Positions 25,305 to 35,355 of a stretch of 64,000 nucleotides of DNA are shown one piece after another. The position numbers and the translations under genes are program-made. Source of the DNA: Paralvinella palmiformis (taxonomy: Eukaryota > Annelida > Polychaeta > Terebellida > Alvinellidae); contig JAODUP010000322.1 of assembly GCA_025642065.1 (NCBI GenBank), forward strand, positions 102,501 to 166,500, given 5' to 3'. The notes below the pieces were generated by a model that made no database searches, was not told where the DNA came from, and saw nothing but the letters and a program-made list of their open reading frames with translations. The stretch's first letter is position 1; every line of letters starts with the position of its first letter.

Positions 25305-25358
25305 GGAGTAGCAGCAGTAGCAGCAGTACTAGTAGTAGTAGTAGTAGTAGTAGTAGTA
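25305..25358. repeat. (AGC)n/(AGT)n trinucleotide repeat
   Basis: AGC units change to AGT units by single substitutions, the same AGC/AGT mixture that dominates the large array on its other strand. From 25359 to 25804 there is AT-rich unique DNA, a poly-C run (25766-25777) and a short CT run. Confidence 0.85.
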
Positions 25359-25804
25359 AACATATCGGCTTGTGGGGGTATAGGTCGTGGTGAAGGGCCA
25401 AACATGAAAACGGTTCAACGGAATTCGTACCTGAAATTCCTTTCTCTCTAAGCGAAACATAAGTGACGGTTGAAATTTAAATCTAGAATTTAAAATAAAA
25501 CATTTAGAATTGGCAACGCGTGTAGAATACAAAATACTAAATGTTTTATGCGTTGTGCCCACGCCTATTCAGAAATGTAGTAGGGTCCTTTCCCTAATGA
25601 TATCGATTAGATCCCGGAGCTGTGCTTGAATAGTGAGAGCATGTTGTTGAGTTGTTACTCTCACTGCAAGTGACATTTGCAGAAGAAATAAAAAACTTCC
25701 ATTTGCATATTTCAAAATATTATTAAATAAATTATGAACCCATGTCTACATTGTTATATAATACCCCCCCCCCCCACCTCTCTTTCTCTCTCTCTCTAAC
25801 AAAC

Positions 25805-26530
25805 AAACCGCCTAGAGCGAGTGCAGAACTGTGCTGCATGTCTGGTGACACGCACTCGTAAAAAGGAACATATAACATCAGCTTGTTTCAGCTTCACTGG
25901 TTTCCTTTACGTTTCAGATCATTGTACAAGATCCTATTTCACGCACTCGAAGTACTGAGTGGATCGGCATCACTGTATCTACGCGATCTGATCCAAAAGT
26001 ATATACCTCCGTCGTCTAGCGGTAGCGTGTTGGACCACAGATCACTACCACCCGTGTTCGAATCTCGGCGTGGGCATATCTGAAATTTGTTTCATCCTTT
26101 ACTTCGCTTCATTACCTTCGGAGGTCGCTCGGCCCATTTAGCCTACCATATGCACAAAAGTAGCCGTAAAACGCCAATCATCATCATCACCAAAATGATA
26201 TACCAATGAGACTGCTGCGATCTGAGTCCTATTCACTTTTGACGATCCCTAAAAACCAAACAGCAATCAATGTAGAGAGAAAAATCCTTCCTAGCATCAA
26301 CTCCCAAGGTGTGGAATAAGTTACTAAGCCATATTAAACTATTTTACCAGGTTCTTAAAATCCACTTATTTAATTTGACATATTTATAATATGTAAACTA
26401 GTGTATTTGTGTATAAATCTGTTTGTGCTGTAAGAGCTTAAAAGATCTGTTAAATTATGGTTTGAAATATAAATCACCTTGGAACAATTCAAGTTGAATA
26501 AGGCGCTATATAAAATGCTATTACTTCTTA
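25805..26530 (+). mobile_element. Decayed CR1/L2-like LINE 3' end, split by a SINE
   Basis: Plus strand encodes LERVQNCAACLVTRTRKKEH, then (in another frame) FQLHWFPLRFRSLYKILFHA and LYLRDLIQKYIPP, the standard end of CR1/L2-type reverse-transcriptase proteins. The frame is cut at 26008 by a family A SINE and resumes at 26205 with RLLRSES, followed by APK/LWNK-type sequence. It ends with a 3' UTR whose ggcgctatataaaatgctat is typical of such families. Frameshifts make it inactive. Confidence 0.8.
26008..26189 (+). mobile_element. SINE family A with target-site duplication (reference copy)
   Basis: Inserted in the LINE and flanked by a 15-base target-site duplication with two mismatches (ccaaaagtatatacc at 25993-26007; ccaaaatgatatacc at 26190-26204). 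It therefore defines the element ends: 182 bases. The 5' tRNA-derived head has box A (tctagcggtagcgtgttgg) and box B (gtgttcgaatc). The body has tttcatcctttacttcgctt and gctcggcccatttagcctac. The tail is gccgtaaaacgccaatcatc with a short ATC run. It has no coding capacity and would depend on LINE machinery. Confidence 0.85.
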
Positions 26531-27934
26531 AGGGGAAATTCCTACAGTTGTATGATGCTGTATGTTGTGTAGCCTAGCGTAACAGGATTATATATGACAA
26601 CCGTATGTCTTCGTGGGGGGTGTAACAACGTACACTGGCCAATGCCTTTATAGATATGCCTGGGGTGTATGAGAGTACATTAAACATGTCTGAAAGATAT
26701 ATATGTTAAGTGTATGGGTAGATGGACATTGAACGTATGACGACATACACGGATCTATGACAGACATACACTAACTTGATGGGTATGGTCTATGTGTACA
26801 TGTGTATGTATGTGGGGTTGTGTGTATGACAACGCGCGCACGCGTCCACACACACACACACACACACACACACAGGGGTGATAAGGAGAGAGACACGGGA
26901 GAAGGAACATGATCCGACCCCAAAACCATAGCCAAACTTGTTGACAAAATCTAAAACCCATCAATTGAACGACAATTAGAGCTGAGAGCTAATCCGCGCT
27001 ATAGTAGCCTGCGTCGTGAATGAGACAATTCCCACCTGTGGCTCATCTTCACCTGTAATCTGTCCTCGTCTTAGTCTCCCCTCATCGCCGAGTATCATCC
27101 GACAGTCGGCTATGATGACGTCCTGATTACTCAATGAAGCCAGAAGCCGACTTTACAACGATGATAAACGCCACTTTTATTAGAGAAGTCAGTAATTGGA
27201 CAGAAAGTCATCACTTCAGTCAGTCGTCCATCTTCCTCTGATTAGTGTTAACAGACTGACTGAAAGAACGGGAAGATGCCGCAGTTTGGTGCAATGGCTT
27301 CGTCGGTGATCTTCATGAAGATAAATAGCCCGGTCGTTGTCGTTGGTGCCACGGCCGGCCTTAGACGTCGTCGTTATCGTTTTCGTTGTTGTTATTGTCG
27401 TTGCTGTTATTGTTGTTATAGTTTCGTCGTCGACGTGTTTTACGCGTGGATAACGGTCACCGAGTCTCTTCGGGCCGATTTCGTTTCTGCGTAAACGTCA
27501 TGACGTAGGCACGTCCGCGTTATGATAACGTCGGGCTTCTGACTATGAAGCGTTAATTGATAAGTCGTTTCCAATCAGAGATTCTTGATTTTGTCTTAAT
27601 TCCAACTTGGAAAGGAATTGTAAAACGGAATTGTGAAAGATAATCACTTAACCGTGATTTTGTTTTCTTCCGAAATAATGCAATCAAAGTTTATCATTCC
27701 TTAATGTTTTATTTGTTTACATCAGCTGCCTTCGTATCCGAACTCGACATCCAGATTGATACCAAAAAAAAAATAGGCACGTAGCCTTCAGTACCATCCC
27801 AGAGGCTAATCCAGACAAGATGTGATAACGATACTGAGTGGGGAAAAGGTCAAATATTGAGGTTATTACGACTGAAATAACTTGATAACAAACTAAACGG
27901 ATGTAAAATATAAGGAAATATAATTACCATCTGA
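26531..27934. other. Unique intronic sequence with (CA)n
   Basis: Contains GT/CA dinucleotides (26790-26875, perfect CA at 26848-26874), a TTG/TCG-rich patch near 27370-27430 and otherwise unique DNA. No gene seen. Confidence 0.4.
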
Positions 27935-28488
27935 TGATCTATAGATGGGTGACATGAAGATCTATAGTGGGTGGCATGATGATCTATAGTGGGTGACATG
28001 ATGATCTACAATGGGTGACATGATGATCTATAATGGGTGACATGATGATCGCTGTTCTAAGGACTTCGTAGTTCAATTGAAATTTGCAAAACCGCGCTGT
28101 ATACTTTTGATGTGGACATGCATTCCTGTTAAATGGGTTAAATGAGTCGACAGACTTCTAACGGTAGTGAGGCTAAGTGATCGATAGTGGGTGACCTGAA
28201 GATTTATAGTGGGTGGCATGATGATCTACAATGGGTGACATGATGATCTATAGTGGGTGACATGAAGATCTATAGTGGGTGGCATGATGATCTATAGTGG
28301 GTGACATGATGATCTACAATGGGTGACATGATGATCTATAATGGGTGACATGATGATCGCTGTTCTAAGGACTTCGTAGTTCAATTGAAATTTGCAAAAC
28401 CGCGCTGTATACTTTTGATGTGGACATGCATTCCTGTTAAATGGGTTAAATGAGTCGACAGACTTCTAACGGTAGTGAGGCTAAGTGA
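27935..28488. repeat. 308-bp tandem duplication containing a 22-23-bp minisatellite and a SINE fragment
   Basis: Units of gatctatagtgggtgacatg repeat with gat/gaag variants at 27940-28050 and 28180-28358. Each block is followed by the same unique 130-base segment (gctgttctaaggacttcgta at 28051 and 28359) and a piece of SINE family A ending ggctaagtga at 28180 and 28488. The offset is 308 bases throughout, and the second copy continues into the rest of the SINE. The two copies look identical over more than 200 bases, so the duplication is recent. Confidence 0.9.
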
Positions 28489-28550
28489 GAGATGAAACAC
28501 CTTTCAGCCATAGTCCGGTTGGGATTTCAAGTCCGGTGCTACAGGACGGC
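28442..28550 (-). mobile_element. SINE family A fragment
   Basis: aaatgggttaaatgagtcga, gaggctaagtgagagatgaa, acacctttcagccatagtcc and an inverted, mutated box B (gggatttcaagtcc). Its left part is also present, truncated, at 28134-28180 owing to the 308-bp duplication. Confidence 0.65.
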
Positions 28551-28649
28551 CTATTATGGATATCAGCCGTAATACACTTATATGTAGTCACACTTGATAG
28601 ATACTCAGTTCTGTGTGAATTAGCCATATCAGTATAGTTTGGTGTTTGA

Positions 28650-28735
28650 GTGTGAGTGGTGGTCCTGATGGTGGTCCTGGTGGCTATGGTGGTGATGATG
28701 GTTGTGGTGATGGTGAAGGTGGTCGTGATGGTGGG
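28650..28735. repeat. (GGT)n/(GAT)n-rich trinucleotide patch
   Basis: ggtggtcctgatggtggtcc and related units. It could encode a Val/Met-rich peptide in one frame, but composition explains this. Confidence 0.7.
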
Positions 28736-28867
28736 GGATTTTCATCTTATCATAACGTTCTCAATTGATCATGATAATACTCATCATCACGTTCTTTGTG
28801 GAAAGTTCGCATTTATTTATAAAGAAGGGTTACTGTCAACACAAACCGCTAAGGTATATTGTGAAGT

Positions 28868-29018
28868 TGTGTGTGTGCGCGCGCGCGTGCGTGTGTGTGC
28901 GTGCGCGTGTGCGCGCGTTTTACATATAAAAAAGCATCGGCATATGTCTTCATGATGTTTGTAAATATTACAGAATTGTGACGTATGATCACTTTCTGAA
29001 TAGAAAAGAAAATATATA

Positions 29019-29062
<44 letters not shown>
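28868..29062. repeat. (GT)n/(GC)n patch and (TA)n run
   Basis: GT/GC alternation at 28868-28918 (tgcgcgcgcgcgtgcgtgtg) and TA at 29012-29062. Confidence 0.9.
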
Positions 29063-29063
<1 letters not shown>

Positions 29064-30460
29064 TTGAACTTAAATATACAAAAGACTTCTATAACATCTA
29101 TAACATCTATACATACGTAGACCTTGTATACATTTGGTCTACTCATCAGCCTCTGGGTTAGAGCTAATCCGCTTTTGAACAGGCAAGCGGTCGTGTGTCG
29201 ACCACGTACAGAAAGCGGAAGCGCATACAAAAAGTACCATTTGATACCAGAGCTCGCAGTGAACAACAACTGCCCGTGCTTTAATCCTAAGCTAAAACAT
29301 ATATAAGATAACTACTTCAACGGGTACAGTTTAAATTCAGCAGTAATCTTCTAATTTTCCAAAGAAACCTATTACTAAGAACATTTAGACATCACAGATG
29401 CTAACCTCAGCTTTATACTGGGTTGGAATAACTGAACAAATTGGACCTATATAAACGGTCCGTATGACCGTCCATACGATCTCGGTCCGTCGACCAACAT
29501 AACAGTTTGTTGAACACGTGACAAGTTTTTATTGCATACGCTACCTACATATGGAAGCAGCGAAGGGGTTAACTAAAAAAAAGTAACAATACCGAAAAAT
29601 GGATTATTACTGGACAAGAACGAAATATCGCCTCAATCAAGAATAAATACTAAATATAGTTTTGGCGTCAAAAACTGTTTAAAACGGTGAAAAGGTTTTT
29701 GACATGACGAAAATTATCTTTAAAAATGTAATATGGGCTGGTATGTCAAAAACTATGACTTTATTTTTAGCATATCTATACAAGTGGCCATAAGTGAAAT
29801 ATAATTGAAACCTACGTAGTGATACATGTATTGTGCTTTGATTGTAGGCATATTTTTGAAATATTAATATGACTAATAAATCAGATAAATCATATACATA
29901 TCAATTAGTTTTTTTTAAATCAACTTGTGACATGATCAAGGGGTGTAGACAATTTTTCAAGGAAATTAATCGTGCATGTCTTTTAAAAACAGAAAAGTTG
30001 TTGGCAGCCGGATAAAACCCTGGTTAAAACCAACCCTGTATTCTAGCAACATTCAGGATTATGCCAGAAAAACACATCGTAACAAACAAAAAAACTCATA
30101 CCATCTCACTATTACCCCGCCCAACATGTTACTATCTGTTAACATTGTATTGTATCAGACATTCTCCTCAAGTATAACCGGAAGAGAGGAAATAAGGAGC
30201 TGTCGTGTTACTATGGAGACCAAAAGAGCTCTTTCCAATCACCGAAATCTCGGGCCCATTACCTATCACACTACGACGGCGGAGGGATGTTTGGCGTCCT
30301 CGCTGTAGATTGTCCAATCTTGGTCTGTCAGTGGCATGGATCTTATTGTTTCAGGATGAACTTCCATCACAATAAATACACTCTTCGTTGATGAGAGAAG
30401 TACATCATCGTTATCTCATGGTATATGTGTTTATCTCACTCGAAATATTGGATATATATA
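29063..30460. other. Unique AT-rich intronic sequence
   Basis: No gene or recognisable element. An open frame at 29976-30308 has no similarity that I recognise and lacks supporting splice sites. Confidence 0.4.
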
Positions 30461-30519
30461 TTATCTGTGTCTGTGTGTGTGTGTGTTGTGTTTGTGTGTG
30501 TGCTTGTATATATATATAA

Positions 30520-30606
<87 letters not shown>
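30461..30606. repeat. (GT)n (TA)n (GT)n microsatellite
   Basis: Imperfect GT, a short TA block and about 75 bases of perfect GT, followed by a short GA run. Confidence 0.95.
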
Positions 30607-30607
<1 letters not shown>

Positions 30608-31175
30608 AGAGAGAGGAGATAGGGTGTGAGTGTGAGGGGGGATACTTAATACCACCAAATCGACGGATCGTCCATTATACACGTGTCATTGTATGCTTCG
30701 AAACAAATGCCGTAAATTGCTTCTCTGATCTCTTATATGACGCTTACTGATAATGTAATATTGATAACAACAATAGGGTCTAGCAACGTGCGCACAATAC
30801 TAAGTGCACGCCATTGTTAGATAGGTCTAACATATGTTGGTTTATTTATCACATTTATGAGCTCGATGACGGGGTATTGTTTGATAATATACAAGTGACA
30901 ACCAATATGTTGTATTATGCATGATGGAATAAGGCAGCTTTATAACTTATAAGTTCAATGGCGAGTAACGTTAAAGATAGGCAGGAAATTGGTGATAATG
31001 AAGGACCAAACAAACAAACAAACAAACAGATAGACAAACAGGCAAACGAACAAACAAAATAAATATTTAAAGTCTCTTATAGTTGCTGAGAAATAGTCAC
31101 TTGTCCCGGACATAAAAATGCATAGGTCGTGCCACTGATTCCAATATATGTATTCCTAACAGTGGCTACTGGACG
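30607..31175. other. Unique intronic sequence
   Basis: Non-coding. A short (ACAA)n run lies at 31007-31060. Confidence 0.4.
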
Positions 31176-31352
31176 TGTTCGTGGCCTAGTGGGTAGCGCA
31201 GTTGGTCGCATACGTCTACCTCGTTGGTCGAAGCTTTGGCTGGGCTATGTTTGAAAGGTTTTTCATTTACCATTTCGTTATCTTTGGAATTCGCTCGGCG
31301 CATTTAGCCTGCCACGTGCACAAAAGAGGCCGTTGAGCAGCAACATTTCCCA
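31176..31352 (+). mobile_element. SINE family A
   Basis: Head ttcgtggcctagtgggtagc (box A), degenerate box B (gtcgaagctttggc), body ttgaaaggtttttcatttac, ttcgctcggcgcatttagcc and tail gaggccgttgagcagcaaca. This tail type (gcaacatt) differs from the ATC tail of the 26008 copy, so at least two tail variants exist. Confidence 0.75.
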
Positions 31353-32538
31353 GTAGTTACTACGACGGCGAGCGAGCGAGCGAGAGAGATAGAGAAAGGG
31401 AGAGATAGAGAGAGTCGGCTTGTTACATCTAAGGACCACAATTTTATAACATTTCCCCTAACCAATCACACGAATGGACCACATACATTCTCTCAACAAT
31501 ACGTGTTTCTTGGTCAGAAAGCGATGCAATTTTGTCTAAATTGTTTTATCATTCCAACTGATCCATATACGTTTGTTCTACCCGAGGAGAGTGACTGTCG
31601 ATGGTTGGAAGGCATCATTTTCAGAGCAAACTTGTTTAACTAAAACATATAAAGTTTCTACTCTCTGGCGAGGTTCTTTATCTTTAAGTGAAGACCTCGA
31701 AATGTCTACTTTTGTTAATTAAGCCATACTGTTCATCCTATACTCCACCATCCCTTTGTATAAATGTATTTAAATTAATTACTACGTCTCCGTCTGGTGT
31801 GAAAAACAAAGCTCCCTTCATATGCGGAGCTAGTGCGTCACAAAAACATACATATTCATGAGCGATTCCTGGATGCATCGTGGTAAAACGCCTGAAAGAT
31901 CTTAACGTATAAACTATGGTGACCTCGTCGTACAAAGTATATTCGTGAGAAGAAAGAAAAGAGAAAAAAATACATATTTGAAAGTCTACAAGAATATCCT
32001 GTAATAAGAGAAACTGACAAAATCCTTCCACATATTTACTAAATTATAATCTATAACACGTTCCTAGGGTATTAAATTTCACGTAAAACGTAATGTTGCA
32101 TCACGCACATACTCGACAGTAATAGAACTCCTTCCTGGAACTAGTCCTACAACGGGAAAGGTATATTATGAGCATAATAACACTTGTAGAGTAGAACAAT
32201 ACTTTATTGTCGATAATATAACTCCGGCTCTACTCTCGTGTATGAGTGCAACTGAATCCCCTGGTAAACCAACGCTAGCAGACCAATTCCTATATCGTCT
32301 ATGGCACTATAACAGTAGGATGATAATACGTGTACTGTTATCGCGTAACACAAACGGATCCCTTTGATTCATTTTCTGCCTTTCCATCACAAAATGTCCC
32401 GATGTCATTTCCTTGCACAACAAACTTAACGTCAACATTAAAAACACATTGGCCATACGGAATCGGGTACGGGTTTGTTTGAAGTGATGCATTCAAGAAA
32501 TGCTTATCCCTATATTTCCCCATTCCCTGCACACATTC

Positions 32539-32578
<40 letters not shown>

Positions 32579-32579
32579 C
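31353..32579. other. Intronic sequence with (GA)n and (TA)n
   Basis: (GA)n-rich at 31368-31415 and (TA)n at 32540-32576. The rest is unique and non-coding as far as I can see. Confidence 0.45.
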
Positions 32580-33635
32580 GACACCCTGACCAGTCGACTA
32601 TATCTATCTGCAAGGAAGTAGAACAGGCAGCCATTATGCCGTAAACCGGTCCATGAGCGATAACGTCAAGTAACCTTTGTTAGACAGCTTGACGCCATTA
32701 ACAAAGATAACAGCTGGGGGCAGCGTTCAAAGGACAAAGAATCGCAATCAAAGCGCTCGACTGCCGTAAAGGCTTTTTGGGAGAGGCGAGTGCCAGCTTG
32801 GGACGATCCGTTCGTGAAATATGGCGTCCGCTTCTTTAGTGGCACGACTTTAAACTGGTCGAAAACGCCATCCACTCGGCAGGTTCACCCCCCGCAACAA
32901 CCGACTCATTAACGCGGAGCCAAATTTAATCACCGAGTAACGCGACACCGAGGCCAACCGGTTCACGATGCTACATGATTTATCAACTATAAATGGCCGC
33001 CGGTGATTTCGGTTATTTCGGCAGTCAACCGTTCGGAACCGGCGGCATTTCGTCCCAAGCGCTGACCCACACACGAACCACACCGGCCCGACTCCCAGCG
33101 GCCGCCGCAGCTGACCGGATTGGCTCGATAAGATTTCAGGAAATTATCATTTCTGCAAACCAGAATTCGAAAGTTGCCCGCTAAGATGGCTCAGTGCCGT
33201 CTGGAATTGTCGGAGTTATTGCCGGATTTGGCCATAGTGTGTGGCCATTCCTCTCTGTAGCGTGCTAGTTGGCCAACAACGCCTCCTGGTGGTGACTGAC
33301 GACGGCGTCTAGGCCAAGGTCTGGCCATTGGACTGATTTCCCCCATTCGTCGGTAGTTTGCAAGATGGCCGACAGATGGGGCTATTTCCCGTCGCCAAGA
33401 AGACCTTTATTATCGTAACCTTTGTGTTCGTCATCATACGGCGCAGCATGTTGGGTCCATTTTTTGGCCATAGGTCATAGATAATCTCGTCTGTGGTGGC
33501 GAAAAGTAGACACGGAATGGTCGACAATATGGGACGTTGTACGGTGCTTCTCTTCAGTTCTGTTCAGTGAACGTCTAATTAGCCACCGTACGACAACCAC
33601 CGTGACGTGTACGACACGGACGTGACGTAAGCAAC
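32580..33635. other. Unique CpG-rich DNA upstream of the alternative module; candidate second promoter
   Basis: About 1 kb of low-repeat, GC-richer sequence just before the ATG at 33636. Close to the start are two TGACGT motifs, one extended to TGACGTAA (33623-33630), which resembles a CRE/ATF site. There is no TATA box at a convincing distance. The change from microsatellite-rich to clean DNA exactly before a coding module is what suggests a promoter; this is inference. Confidence 0.35.
33623..33630. promoter_or_regulatory. CRE-like TGACGTAA before the alternative first exon
   Basis: Six bases upstream of the ATG, with another TGACGT at 33603-33608. This position would put it in the 5' UTR rather than a classical upstream promoter. 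Weak evidence. Confidence 0.2.
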
Positions 33636-34109
33636 ATGGCGCTCATCGCCGTCAGACCGTTCCTCTACGTCATTATGATGTCGGCCCACAACATGGCACT
33701 GTTTCGGCCGTCCAGGGATTTGGGTAGGAAGCAGGTGAAGCATCCCGGCGACTTCATGATCGAAGCCTGGATCGAGGTGCATCGCTGCGATCCGGACTGC
33801 AGCTCCCCGAAAATCAACCCGTCCGGATTGCAACAGTTGGAAGCGGTTTTCTACGCTCTGGACGTCATAAACGCGGATGGCGGCATTCTGCGGAATTGTT
33901 CGATTGGCTTCCAGTTGACGGATGCCATTAATCTGGAGACGCTCTGGTCCAGATTGCTACCGCTCCGGAATCAGAGCAAGCGGATACCGATACGGGATGA
34001 CGGTATCATCGGGATTATCGACGGCACACCGGAACCACGTGACATCGACAAGAAATGGCATTATCTCGGCGTAGCGGAATATATTGGCCGGAAGGCTTTT
34101 AACGTCCAG
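33636..34109 (+). CDS. Divergent mGluR-like N-terminal module (possible alternative exon 1)
   Basis: A 158-codon coding stretch that starts with ATG (aacATGg) and a moderately hydrophobic leader (residues 2-20) and ends at donor CAG|GTAAAT in phase 0. It aligns with exon 1 in order: HPGDFMIEAWIEVH against [34 protein letters not shown] against [29 protein letters not shown] against [10 protein letters not shown]. It is therefore a lobe 1 start of a class C receptor. Differences matter: the distal-carboxylate arginine (R78 of mGluR1) is Gln (33834-33836), the GPGSSS-type serine loop is replaced by a longer IIDGTPEPRD segment, ALEQS is lost and the cysteine pattern is changed. It lies on the same strand inside intron 1. 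It may be an alternative first exon, or the remnant of a duplicated paralogue. No frameshift or stop is present. Confidence 0.72.
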
Positions 34110-34978
34110 GTAAATTATGACTGGTTTGTTATCCTAAGCTTTATTGTGGGATGGGGGGGGGGGCTGGAATAGAAATTGTTTCCTCTCCTCGTACTCTCTA
34201 CAATTGTCATGTTCAAGTACCATAAATGAATTAAGGTATCACGCAGAAATAAAACCATGGACACGATAAATCCTATGTGTACCAATTTTCTTAAGGATGA
34301 TCGCTAATTTTGGATTTTGTTGTGCTTCAATTATTGTACTAGCTCAATAATTATGTCGTCTTCAGAATACACGCACACGCACATGCACACAGAGAGAGAG
34401 GGGGGGGTGAGGTATCCGCTATCTATCTATTGATGGTGCTATTATTCCCTGATCAGGCAAAACGTTCGATTATCAATTGGATTACATTTGATACAAAGGT
34501 ACAAAGGTAACACTACGGTGATATTTTCTTCGCTTAATATGCACTCGTTGGGGATTATGATTGACGTATTGTACAGACACCCCCCCCCCCCGTGCAATTA
34601 GATGACCTTTCTGCGCTGAGTATTATTAAACTTTACCTACAGACTAGCCGTATTTTGAATGTGTACTATGGTTTAAGCTTTAGGGGGCATTTTTTAACCA
34701 ATGGACTTTTGTAGCGTACAACATTCAGTTAAAATTATATATCTTTTTAACGGTCGGTTATGTAATCATTGTATCTGCGAGTAACAGTTTCGAGTATATA
34801 CCCGGCTTAGCTAGTATTTTATTGGCATCTGGAGAATCGTATTAAGAACGTGTACACAACACCTGGGAATAAGCCCACACCATGATTTAAGTCATTATCC
34901 CAGCCACACATCCATTATATGAAGATATTCCTTAAACTTTTCCTTCAAGACTAATCTAATTACCGTGTTAACCGGCAG
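34110..34978. other. Intron between the two alternative-module exons
   Basis: 869 bases, donor GTAAAT and acceptor ggcAG. Includes a G-run just after the donor (34151-34162), a (CA/GA) patch at 34372-34410 and a C-run at 34580-34590. No coding sequence seen. Confidence 0.45.
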
Positions 34979-35026
34979 GTGGCGTACGAAGCTGGCCTCA
35001 TTTTAGATCTTATCCAATCGTTCCAA
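34979..35026 (+). CDS. Likely second alternative mini-exon (16 codons) of the divergent module
   Basis: Acceptor accggcAG at 34978 and phase 0 continuity with 34109 give VAYEAGLILDLIQSFQ, followed by a weak donor (CAA|GTGAAC). Its end aligns with the end of canonical exon 1 ([11 protein letters not shown]), which in mGluRs immediately precedes IPQISYAS, the start of exon 2 at 49313. Joining 33636-34109 + 34979-35026 + exon 2 keeps the frame and gives a lobe 1 start of 174 codons against 167 in exon 1. The poor donor and short length make this tentative. The alternative is direct splicing of 34109 to 49313, which is also in phase. Confidence 0.45.
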
Positions 35027-35199
35027 GTGAACTATATGATAAACAATAGATCAATAGATAACAATGTTACTTTCAAATTGTCAGCACGTCACAAACCAAT
35101 CACTCAAACTCCGCCCCCTTCCCTCTGCCGCCCCCCGCTTGGGTTTAGATCATTTATTACGTGGTAGAGGTCGTTTTAATTTAATTTTAATCTATAGCA

Positions 35200-35282
35200 G
35201 AGAAGCTTTGGCTATTCGGTTTCGAACTCACAACCTGGAGGCTTGCAGCGCAGCGCTCTAACCATTCCGCCACCGGAAGCCC
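35200..35282 (-). mobile_element. tRNA-like SINE head (family B-related)
   Basis: ggctattcggtttcgaactc (inverted box B), caacctggaggcttgcagcg, cagcgctctaaccattccgc (inverted box A) and gccaccggaagc. A CT run and a GT/GC patch (35288-35355) follow. Confidence 0.55.
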
Positions 35283-35355
35283 CATATTGCTCTCTCTCTC
35301 TCTCCCTCTGCCTCCCTCCCTCTGTTGGCGTGTGCGTGCGCGCGCACGTGCGTGC

